Source: Acidobacteriota bacterium | GTDB lineage: Bacteria; Acidobacteriota; Terriglobia; Terriglobales; Acidobacteriaceae | Length of the DNA: 43,562 nt | NCBI GenBank assembly: GCA_021800255.1 | Contig: JAJYZC010000026.1 | Location: 1 to 43,562 of the forward strand | Direction: 5' to 3' | In this document: positions 34,772 to 42,066 of the stretch, one piece after another | How positions within the stretch are numbered: position 1 is the stretch's first letter | Layout of the letters: each line of letters opens with the position of its first letter | Translations under genes and position numbers: made by a program | Notes under the pieces: model-generated | Database searches by the model: none | Seen by the model: the letters and a program-made list of their open reading frames with translations, nothing else | What the model was told of the DNA's origin: nothing

Positions 34772-35806
34772 TCATGCCAGCAGTTGCTTCGCCACGCGGA
34801 TGTAGAGCGGAACGGCTTCAAGAAGCTCTTTCTTGGCCAGCTTTTCCTGGGGCGTATGCGCCACGTGAATCGATCCCGGTCCGAGCAGCAGCGGCTCGCC
34901 CCAACGGCTGAGCTGAGGTATGTCGGTGGTGAACTTGGCGATCATGGTGGGCAGGCCGGGAACAGCGCGCAGGCGCACAAAGGGAATCTCCAGCGTGAAG
35001 TCAACTTCGGCCAACCCCGCGCAGGCCTCCTGGAGCGCCGCGCGCACCGGGGCCGCATCGCCGACCAGCCGTACCAGGACCTGCGCTTCGGCCTTGTCGG
35101 CAATGACATTGGGGGCGTAACCGCCTTGAATCTGGCCGATGTTCAGGGTGCTGGGTCCGGCATCCTCGCTTACCGGCAGTTCGAGGGCCAGCAGACGGCC
35201 GAGCACTTGAACCAGCTTGTGAACGGCCGAGTCGCCCAGCTCGGGATAGGCCGAGTGCGCCATCTTGCCGTTCGCGCGAATGACCGCGCGCAGCGCGCCC
35301 TTAGAGGCCAGCGCCAGACGGTTGTCCGTGGGTTCTCCGTTGATGAGAAAGCGGCTGCCCTTGGGCGCCAGGTTGGCGGCCTTGGCGCCGGCCGAGTCAC
35401 GCTCCTCGCCGGATACAAACAATAAGCCAACCCGGAACCCCGCCGCGCGCAGCGCTTCGCCGGCAGCCACTTGAGCCGCCAGAATCCCCTTGGCGTCGCA
35501 GACGCCGCGCCCGTACAGGAACTCCGCATCTTCGCTGAAAGGGATGTACGGCGGAGTGGTGTCCATGTGCGTGGAAAAAACCAGGTCCGGGGTCTGGCCG
35601 GCCAGGCCCGCATAGACGTTCCAGCGCGCGCCGCCGGCGGCGCTCTCGGCTGGCTGCTCAACGGGGGTCTTCTCCACCTGCCAGCCGCGCCCGGCCAGAA
35701 AACCGGCCAGAAAATCGCCCACCGCCCCCTCGTGGTAGGTGGTGGATTCGATTTCACAGAGCTGGCGGGCGAGCTGGATGGGGTCAAGAGCGGAGCTTTC
35801 GGTCAT
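34772..35806 (-). CDS. M20-family metallopeptidase (ArgE/DapE-like)
   Basis: A 344-residue cytoplasmic zinc amidohydrolase. Metal and catalytic residues follow the M20 pattern: H80 and D82 (VFSTHMDTTPPY), D104 (YGRGVCDAKGIL), catalytic E134 with metal E135 (VSGEERDSAGA), E158 (LINGEPTDN), and a final His in SIHVAHTPQEKL. The lid domain lies between (KMAHSAYPELGDSAVHKLV, TLNIGQIQGGYAPNVIA). The ATG at 35806 (MTESSALDPIQLARQL) is preferred over an in-frame ATG at 35839. Substrate may be an N-acyl amino acid or a peptide; DapE and ArgE are both possible and cannot be separated here. It is divergent from the alpha/beta hydrolase gene. Confidence 0.9.
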   Translation of the reverse strand: MTESSALDPIQLARQLCEIESTTYHEGAVGDFLAGFLAGRGWQVEKTPVEQPAESAAGGARWNVYAGLAGQTPDLVFSTHMDTTPPYIPFSEDAEFLYGRGVCDAKGILAAQVAAGEALRAAGFRVGLLFVSGEERDSAGAKAANLAPKGSRFLINGEPTDNRLALASKGALRAVIRANGKMAHSAYPELGDSAVHKLVQVLGRLLALELPVSEDAGPSTLNIGQIQGGYAPNVIADKAEAQVLVRLVGDAAPVRAALQEACAGLAEVDFTLEIPFVRLRAVPGLPTMIAKFTTDIPQLSRWGEPLLLGPGSIHVAHTPQEKLAKKELLEAVPLYIRVAKQLLA

Positions 35807-35995
35807 GATGCTGCCAGAATACCCCACAGGGCATTGCACCTTTGCGCCAGCCTGTATGCGAATTCCGGCGGTGCGCCGCGTTAGGCCAGAGTCTACGCTG
35901 CCGGAATCGCTTGTCCCGGAATCGGGTACGAAATCGAGCCTCTGACCATACAGACGCTAAGCCGGTGATGAGTTCCGCGTACAATTGAGGGTGGA

Positions 35996-36775
35996 ATGAC
36001 CGCGTTCGTTGCTTGCGCCCAAATCCACTCCAGCATAGGCAATCCGAATTCGAGAGAGTTGCATCCTCCGCCTGCGCAGCAGGATTTGTTGTCTGGGGTG
36101 ATCCCTCCGGCAGACCGTCTGTTGCGCAGCGTGGAGCTGGCGGGCCCGGCTGGCCGTCTGGAGGCGATCTTGAACCAGGGAGCGTCCGGTGCGCGGTACG
36201 CGGCTGTGGTTTGCCATCCCCATCCCCGCTATGGCGGCAACCTGCACAATAAAGTGGTTTACCACGCCATGAAGGCCCTCAACGATCCGGCGTGGGGACT
36301 GGGCTGGCCGGTCTTGCGCTTCAACTTTCGCGGCACGGGGCTGAGCCAGGGCAAGCATGACGGCCGGGCGGAAACCGGCGATGTGCGGGCGGCTCTGGAT
36401 TGGATGGAGAGGGAATTTCACCTGCCGCTGGTGGCAGCCGGGTTCAGCTTTGGCGCGGCCATGGCGATGTGGGCGTGTTGCGGCCCGGAACGAACCGGCA
36501 AAGATGTGCGCGCGGTGATCGCGCTGGGGCTGCCCATTGCCGCCGATGGCCGCATTTACCAATATCGGTTTCTGCAACATGCTCGCATTCCCAAACTCTT
36601 CGTGAGCGGAGATCAAGACGAGTTCGCCCCCGCGGCCCAGTTGGCGCAGACCATCGGCTCGGCGGCTGAACCCAAACGATTGGCGCTCCTTCCCGGCGCC
36701 GATCACTTTTTTAGAGGCCAACTCGAACCCATGCAGCAGGAGCTCGCCGGTTGGCTCAAGGAGCAACTGCCATGA
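35996..36775 (+). CDS. Alpha/beta hydrolase (COG2945-like)
   Basis: A 259-residue predicted esterase or acyl hydrolase. The catalytic triad is visible: S151 in GFSFG (VAAGFSFGAAMAM), D208 (FVSGDQDEF) and H237 (LPGADHFFRG). The oxyanion region is VVCHPHPRYGGNLHNKVVY, a signature of this small bacterial subfamily, and FNFRGTGLSQGKHDG follows. The first 40 residues are poorly conserved-looking; GAGGG just before the ATG at 35996 could be the ribosome site. The stop overlaps the glycerate kinase start (ATGA, 36772-36775), suggesting translational coupling. Substrate unknown; it has no signal peptide, so it is cytoplasmic. Confidence 0.9.
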   Translation: MTAFVACAQIHSSIGNPNSRELHPPPAQQDLLSGVIPPADRLLRSVELAGPAGRLEAILNQGASGARYAAVVCHPHPRYGGNLHNKVVYHAMKALNDPAWGLGWPVLRFNFRGTGLSQGKHDGRAETGDVRAALDWMEREFHLPLVAAGFSFGAAMAMWACCGPERTGKDVRAVIALGLPIAADGRIYQYRFLQHARIPKLFVSGDQDEFAPAAQLAQTIGSAAEPKRLALLPGADHFFRGQLEPMQQELAGWLKEQLP

Positions 36776-38274
36776 CCCCGGCCAGCGACACCGCGCTCGA
36801 AACCCTGCACGAAACGGCTATGGGAATCTTCACCGGCACTCTGGCGGCGTGCAACATCGCGGCGGCCTTCGACCGGCGCTTGCGCTTCGAAGAAAACCGT
36901 TTGCAGCGATTACTCCCCGACGGCAGCGGTCCCGAAACCATCGATCTTTCTTCTTTTAAGCGGATCTTCGTAATTGCCATCGGCAAAGCCGCGGGGCCGA
37001 TGCTGGAAACTCTGCTCAGCCGCATCAAACGCCGCAAGGGGCTGCGCGGCATCTGCTGCTCCAGCCGGATGCCCAAAGACCGCAACTGGCGGATTCGCTA
37101 CTTCGAGGGCGGCCACCCCCTGCCCAATGAAGATTCCTTCGCCGCGGCGCGCGCCGCCCTGGTGCTCTTGAGGAAGGCCAAGAGGGACACTCTTGTTCTC
37201 TTCCTCATCTCCGGAGGCGGCTCGGCGATCTGCGACCTGCCCCTCGATCCGCAGATCACGCTGGAGGAGACCAGAGCCTTCCATCAGGCGCTGCTGGCCT
37301 GCGGCGCTCCCATCAACGAGATCAATACGTTGCGTAAACATTTTTCCGCAGTCAAAGGCGGGCGCTTGGCCATGGCTGCGCCGGAGGCCGCTAAGATCAG
37401 CCTGCTGCTGCCCGATGTGCCGCTGCGCACCCTGGACGCGCTTTCCTCGGGCCCCACTTCGCCGGATCATTCCACTGTGAACGAGGTGCGCGAACTGATC
37501 GCCAAGTACGATCTGGCCGCGAAACTCCCCCCTTCTGTGCGCGCCTTTTTCGACCGCGCCGATCTGCCTGAGTCTCCCGGCAACAAGGCATGGCGCCCTC
37601 CGTTCTTTTCCAAGGCCGGCCGCTCCGCGGCGGAGGGTTCGCGGCGCACGGCGGTCACCAGCATGACCGGCGAGGATGAAGCCTTCCGCGATTCCGTCTT
37701 CGAGATTCTTCTCTCCAGCCAGGACCTGGTGGAAAATGCGCGCACACTCGCGCGGCAAGCCGGCTATTTCACGGTGGTTGACAACAGTTGCGACGACTGG
37801 GACTACGCCGACGCCGCTCGCTATCTGCTGGAGCGATTTCACGCGCTGCGCAAGGTGCATCCGCGCCTATGCTTGATCTCTGTGGGAGAAGTGACGGTCA
37901 CGCTCACCCGGACGCCGGGCGCGGGGGGGCGCAATCAGCAGTTTGCTCTGGCCTGCGCGCTGGAGCTCGAAAAGTATCCCGGCGAAGGACTCACCGTGCT
38001 CAGCGCCGGCTCGGACGGCATAGACGGCAACACGCAGTCGGCCGGTGCCATCGCCGACCCCACGACCGCGGCCCGCGCCCGGGCTTTCGGATTCGATCCC
38101 GAAGAATCGCTGGCAGCCTTCAACGCCTGCCCGCTGTTCACAGCCATCGGCGATGCCGTGGTCACCGGGCCCACCGGCCACAACCTGCGCGATCTTCGCC
38201 TGCTGATTGCAGACCGATCTTGCGGGGCGGCTACGTTTCCGGCGGCAACTGCCCGCACTGCTACTGGGGAGTGA
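36772..38274 (+). CDS. Glycerate 2-kinase, type II (DUF4147-MOFRL)
   Basis: A 500-residue enzyme phosphorylating D-glycerate to 2-phosphoglycerate, linking glyoxylate, serine or sugar-acid breakdown to glycolysis. The N-terminal domain shows FVIAIGKAAGPMLETLL, GGHPLPNEDSFAAA and FLISGGGSAICDLP, with INTLRKHFSAVKGGRLA. The C-terminal MOFRL domain shows LISVGEVTVTL, GAGGRNQQFALACALEL and SAGSDGIDGNTQSAGAI. The ATG at 36772 overlaps the upstream gene's stop by 4 bp. At its 3' end it overlaps the convergent response-regulator gene by 14 bp. It could handle glycerate arising from the sugar pathways in this window, but the link is only proximity. Confidence 0.94.
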   Translation: MTPASDTALETLHETAMGIFTGTLAACNIAAAFDRRLRFEENRLQRLLPDGSGPETIDLSSFKRIFVIAIGKAAGPMLETLLSRIKRRKGLRGICCSSRMPKDRNWRIRYFEGGHPLPNEDSFAAARAALVLLRKAKRDTLVLFLISGGGSAICDLPLDPQITLEETRAFHQALLACGAPINEINTLRKHFSAVKGGRLAMAAPEAAKISLLLPDVPLRTLDALSSGPTSPDHSTVNEVRELIAKYDLAAKLPPSVRAFFDRADLPESPGNKAWRPPFFSKAGRSAAEGSRRTAVTSMTGEDEAFRDSVFEILLSSQDLVENARTLARQAGYFTVVDNSCDDWDYADAARYLLERFHALRKVHPRLCLISVGEVTVTLTRTPGAGGRNQQFALACALELEKYPGEGLTVLSAGSDGIDGNTQSAGAIADPTTAARARAFGFDPEESLAAFNACPLFTAIGDAVVTGPTGHNLRDLRLLIADRSCGAATFPAATARTATGE

Positions 38275-38923
38275 TGAGATGGTGGGCGATAGCGAACAGG
38301 GCCAGTTCCAGGCGCGTGGAGACGCCCGTCTTGTCGAAGATGTTCGAGAGGTGCCGCTTGACCGTCTCCTCGCTCAGCGTAAACTGCTTGGCGATGTCGC
38401 GGTTGGAGCAGCCCTCCACGATGCAGCCCACAACTTCCAGCTCGCGCGGCGTCAGGCCATAGGTCTTATGCTGCGGCACGGCGGCCTTTTGCATCAGGTC
38501 GTGCAGCGCAGAGACCAGGTTGACCACGCGCTTGCCGCCGATCCAATAGTCGCCGCTGTACACGGTGCGGATGGCGGTTTGCAGGTGGCTGGCCAAAGCA
38601 TCCTTGAGCACGATGCCGCGCGCCCCGATCTGCAGCGCCTCAATCACCTGCTGCGTGGTGATGGTAGACGTGAGCAGCAGAATCTTGGCGGTGGACGGGC
38701 CGCTCATGATGGCGCGCATGGCCTCCAGACCGGGCAGGCGCGGCATGGAAACATCCAGAAGCAGAATGTCGGGCTGCAGTTCAAGGGTTTGGGTAATGGC
38801 CTCGTCGCCGTCGCTGGCGTCACCCACAACCTCAAAACCATCTTCCTCGGCGAGCATGTTGCGCACCCCGATGCGGACTACGGGATGATCGTCCGCCACT
38901 ACGATTCGAATTGTTCGTTCCAT
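38261..38923 (-). CDS. NarL/FixJ-type response regulator (REC-LuxR)
   Basis: A 220-residue DNA-binding response regulator. The receiver domain (about 5-120) has acidic residues D11/D12 (VVADDHPVVRIGV), phosphoacceptor D57 (DILLLDVSMPRLPG), Thr/Ser in LLLTSTIT, and Lys in GIVLKDA. The LuxR helix-turn-helix is at about 155-212 (LTPRELEVVGCIVEGCSNRD, IAKQFTLSEETVKRHLSNIF). An alternative start at 38956 overlaps the upstream gene's stop as TGATG and would add eleven residues; the ATG at 38923 matches the usual family N-terminus better. It is translated with or right after the REC-HPt gene. The sensor kinase is not in the window. Confidence 0.94.
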   Translation of the reverse strand: MERTIRIVVADDHPVVRIGVRNMLAEEDGFEVVGDASDGDEAITQTLELQPDILLLDVSMPRLPGLEAMRAIMSGPSTAKILLLTSTITTQQVIEALQIGARGIVLKDALASHLQTAIRTVYSGDYWIGGKRVVNLVSALHDLMQKAAVPQHKTYGLTPRELEVVGCIVEGCSNRDIAKQFTLSEETVKRHLSNIFDKTGVSTRLELALFAIAHHLITPQ

Positions 38924-38955
38924 AGGAATGGCCGCCTTCAAAATAACACCAGCCA

Positions 38956-39723
38956 TCAGGCTGGTAACTCAGTCTCCAGCATACACTTCAGGTTCTGGGC
39001 GGCGGTGCGCAAATCGCGGAGCAACGCCGCTCTGTTATCTAATGAGTTACTTGTGGGATCAAGGGGAATTTCCTCAAGCAGTGCGCCCAGGTGCGCGGCC
39101 TGCAAGGCGCCGGCCATGCCGCATCCGCCCTTGATGGCGTGCCCGATGCGGCGAATTTCGGCGGCGTCGCCTTTGGCGATGGCCGCACCCAGCGCCGCGA
39201 TCCGCTTCCCTAAATCGGCCACCACCACCTCATAGATTTGGCGCACCGCGGCCTCGGGCATAAGCAGGCGAAGCTGGGCAAGGATTTCGGCGCTGATTAC
39301 CGGTTCATTCGGGTTCAAATGGGAAAGGACGGTCTGCGCTTTGCGGCCTTGGAGCAGCCTGCGCAACGCTTCGGCGTCGAAGGGTTTGAGCAGAGAACCG
39401 TCTGCGGCGTTGACGATCCCGGCCGCCGGGTTGCTGCCGCTAACCACATAGATCACGGCGCTGGTGCGAGCGCGGAGTTCCGCGATCAATTGCTCTCCGC
39501 TGAGGCCGGGCATCTGCGCATCCATCAGGATCACGCCGGGGCGGCATCTTCCGCCGGCGAGCATCTCCAGCGATGCGGCGCCGTCCGCCGCGGTATGGAC
39601 GGCGTAACCGTCCATAGTCAGCAGCGTCGCCGTCACCTCGCGGCTCACCAGGTCGTCGTCGATGAGCAGCACGACGGGAAGCTCGCTTTTGGCGCCGGGA
39701 GCAACCATGAATCTAGTTTGCAT
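38956..39723 (-). CDS. REC-HPt two-component phosphotransfer protein
   Basis: A 255-residue protein fusing a receiver domain (about 15-130) to a histidine phosphotransfer domain (about 145-245). The receiver keeps D22-D24 (LLIDDDLVS), phosphoacceptor D68 (VILMDAQMPGLSG) and K113 (SLLKPFDAEAL). The HPt phosphorylatable histidine is H195 (IGHAIKGGCGMAGAL). It has no kinase core, transmembrane segment or DNA-binding domain. Its TGA overlaps the possible upstream ATG of the NarL-type gene, so the pair is probably co-translated. Expected role: an intermediate in a His-Asp phosphorelay whose hybrid kinase lies elsewhere. Start uncertain: ATGs at 39723 and 39708 both lack a ribosome site. Confidence 0.9.
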   Translation of the reverse strand: MQTRFMVAPGAKSELPVVLLIDDDLVSREVTATLLTMDGYAVHTAADGAASLEMLAGGRCRPGVILMDAQMPGLSGEQLIAELRARTSAVIYVVSGSNPAAGIVNAADGSLLKPFDAEALRRLLQGRKAQTVLSHLNPNEPVISAEILAQLRLLMPEAAVRQIYEVVVADLGKRIAALGAAIAKGDAAEIRRIGHAIKGGCGMAGALQAAHLGALLEEIPLDPTSNSLDNRAALLRDLRTAAQNLKCMLETELPA

Positions 39724-39809
39724 CGTGCGCGCGGTGCGGACGGCCAAAATTGCGCACCCCCGTAATCCCTTTGGTTCAGGCTAAAGCGCGCCGCAGCTCC
39801 CGCGGGCCG

Positions 39810-41951
39810 TCAGGGCGCGCTATCACCGGCCGCGGACGCGGAGGGCAGTCCCAGGGATGCGGGCGCGGGCAGGTTCTTGCCGTCCTGCCAGTCGCGCATC
39901 ACGGCCCCAAACCGTTCGCCGCGCCGTTGCCACTTTTCAATGGCGAGATCGTAGGCAACGGTCACGTTATTGAGCCAATAGGGCCGGTTCTCGCTCAGCC
40001 ACACCTGGCGATACTCGGCCTTGGAAGCCGAGTAGGCGTCGCGCAGGTCCTGGCAGCGGCCATTGGAGCCGCTGATCTCGCTGAGCAGAGTCCATGTAGA
40101 CAGGGCGCGGGTTTTGTCGTGCTGTTGGGCGAGGGCTTGAGCGTAGCTGGAGACGATCTCCTGCGCCAGTTCGAACTTGAGGCCGATGAGATCGAGCCGC
40201 CGCGCCCCCAGGTCCATAGCGGTAAGCGCCTCGGGCTGGCGAAGATTGGGGTCCTGCTGCCGCGCTTCGTCGAGCAAAACAATGGCCTGTTCCGCATGAT
40301 CGCGCATCTTGCGCGCGACCGGCAGCAGCTTGGCCGATACCTCCTGCCCCTGTGCGCTCCACGGATCCAGCCAGAAGAGCATATCGCTGGTCAAGCCGGT
40401 ATCCGCGCTCTCCAGATCTCCGGTCGCGGCCATCAGCTCTTTCTCGGCGGTGTTGATCTTGCCGCTCGTGTCGCCGTGGAATACCTGGCCATACTCGTCC
40501 TGGTAATCGGCGATGGAGCTCGCGCCGGGCTGCCATGCGGCCACCGCGCCGAACAGCACCCCATACCAATCCATGTTGAACAGCCCTTCGCCGTCGTCGT
40601 TCCACACCGTGGTCAGCGCGCCGGTCGATCCCAACTGCTGCCCGGCGGCGATGAAGCCCTGAATGTTCAACAAGGCGGTTCTGTCCTCCGGATAAACCCG
40701 ATTCCAGTTGGAGTCGCCCGGCGCCACCCAGGTTTCCATGCCCGCCTTGGCGAAGGGCTCGATCAGCTTGTCGAAGCCGGAGGTAATCGAGTAGTTCCAG
40801 GGCACGGCGATCATATCCTTGGGCAGGCCGGGGATGGCGCCGGGGTTCTTATCGGCGATGTCTCCCCAGAACAACAGCCGCCGGTGCAAGGGAGCGAGGG
40901 CGTCGTAAATCTGCTTGAGGAAAGCTGCGTAGACTTGGCCGTAGCCCTGCTTTTCGACCTGCTCATGCGTGCGGCCTACGCCCAGGTCGAAGGTCTCATC
41001 GGCGCCGATGTGGATGAAAGGCGAAGGAAACTCCTTGGCAATCTGCGTAAACCAATCCTTGATGAGCGGCAAAGTGCCGGGTTGGCCGGGGGCCAGCACA
41101 TAACCCTGCGGGGTCTCGGCTACATCCTGGTAAAGCTCCCACTTGAGCACCTTGTGAAGATGGCCGAAGGCTTCCTGATCGGGGACGATGGTCACGTGAT
41201 ATTGGCGCGCGTAGGCAACCAGCTCCGCGACTTGAGCGGGCGTGAGCGAGCCGCCGGGCGGCGCGGGCAGCGGTTGATCGGGATAGAGCAGCGTGTTTTC
41301 GAAGTAGGGCGAATAGATGTTGATCTTGAACGAGGCGAAGACGCGAATCTGGCGCTCCTGGAAGGCGAGCGTGGGAACCGGCCCGCGGGATAGATCGTCG
41401 CTGATGCCGCGGAATTGCATGGCCGGCCAGTCGCGCACCGTGCCCGTGGGCAGCACACGCGGCTGGCCCGGCAGCGGCAGCAACTGCTTGAAGGTCTGCA
41501 CGCCATAGAAGATGCCGGAACCTGTGAAGCCCACGATAAATGCTTGGCGCCGGCCGATCACCAGCACGTAGCCCTGCGATTGCATAGCCGGCGTGAAGAT
41601 CAGATCGTTGCGCCGGAGCACAACTTTGGCTTCGAGCGAGTTGGAGCGCAGTAGAACGACGCGATAGATGCCGTACCGGGCTCCGCCCGGGGGAAGCTGC
41701 TTGAGCGCGTCTTCCAGATCGTGCGCTGCAAACTCGTCTTCGGGCGCGCGGCCGGGGACGAGCACGATAATCCTCTCCGGCAGATCGGCTGCCGCGCCGA
41801 AGTGCGCCTCTCGCGGCGCGGGCAAAAGGTGAACCTGAACCTGAGCCGAAGAAGCCTGGGCCGCAGCCGCATGGCCGGCGCCCAATACGAGAACCGCGGG
41901 CGCAAAGCCGAGGACAAAACGAAAAATTGCAGAACGATAGAGAATCAACAT
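39810..41951 (-). CDS. Exported GH20 beta-N-acetylhexosaminidase-like protein
   Basis: A 713-residue secreted glycosidase releasing terminal beta-linked N-acetylhexosamine. The ATG at 41951 gives a signal peptide (MLILYRSAIFRFVLGFAPAVLVLG) and has a G-rich ribosome site; the frame runs on to 42062 without signal character. An N-terminal GH20b-like alpha/beta domain spans about 35-165. The TIM barrel follows, with the GH20 Asp-Glu pair D318/E319 (FIHIGADETFDLG). Other barrel strands are NIYSPYFENTLLYPDQP and VTIVPDQEAFGHLHKVL. A helical C-terminal region of about 200 residues is unusual in length. It is divergent from the MFS sugar-porter gene across 115 bp, which suggests joint use of an amino sugar. 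Confidence 0.9.
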   Translation of the reverse strand: MLILYRSAIFRFVLGFAPAVLVLGAGHAAAAQASSAQVQVHLLPAPREAHFGAAADLPERIIVLVPGRAPEDEFAAHDLEDALKQLPPGGARYGIYRVVLLRSNSLEAKVVLRRNDLIFTPAMQSQGYVLVIGRRQAFIVGFTGSGIFYGVQTFKQLLPLPGQPRVLPTGTVRDWPAMQFRGISDDLSRGPVPTLAFQERQIRVFASFKINIYSPYFENTLLYPDQPLPAPPGGSLTPAQVAELVAYARQYHVTIVPDQEAFGHLHKVLKWELYQDVAETPQGYVLAPGQPGTLPLIKDWFTQIAKEFPSPFIHIGADETFDLGVGRTHEQVEKQGYGQVYAAFLKQIYDALAPLHRRLLFWGDIADKNPGAIPGLPKDMIAVPWNYSITSGFDKLIEPFAKAGMETWVAPGDSNWNRVYPEDRTALLNIQGFIAAGQQLGSTGALTTVWNDDGEGLFNMDWYGVLFGAVAAWQPGASSIADYQDEYGQVFHGDTSGKINTAEKELMAATGDLESADTGLTSDMLFWLDPWSAQGQEVSAKLLPVARKMRDHAEQAIVLLDEARQQDPNLRQPEALTAMDLGARRLDLIGLKFELAQEIVSSYAQALAQQHDKTRALSTWTLLSEISGSNGRCQDLRDAYSASKAEYRQVWLSENRPYWLNNVTVAYDLAIEKWQRRGERFGAVMRDWQDGKNLPAPASLGLPSASAAGDSAP

Positions 41952-42066
41952 CGCAGCCCCCTGCAAAATCAGATAGACGGTCTCTTTCTTGCCTTCAACA
42001 CGGTCATTGTAGACTGAACACGCGCGTCTGCCCGGCGACTCCCATGAGGGAAAGAGATTCAACCCG

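Noticed and set aside
39750..41393. 547-codon plus-strand open frame opposite the GH20-like gene
   Set aside because: Low-complexity antisense translation; the GH20 motifs are on the minus strand.
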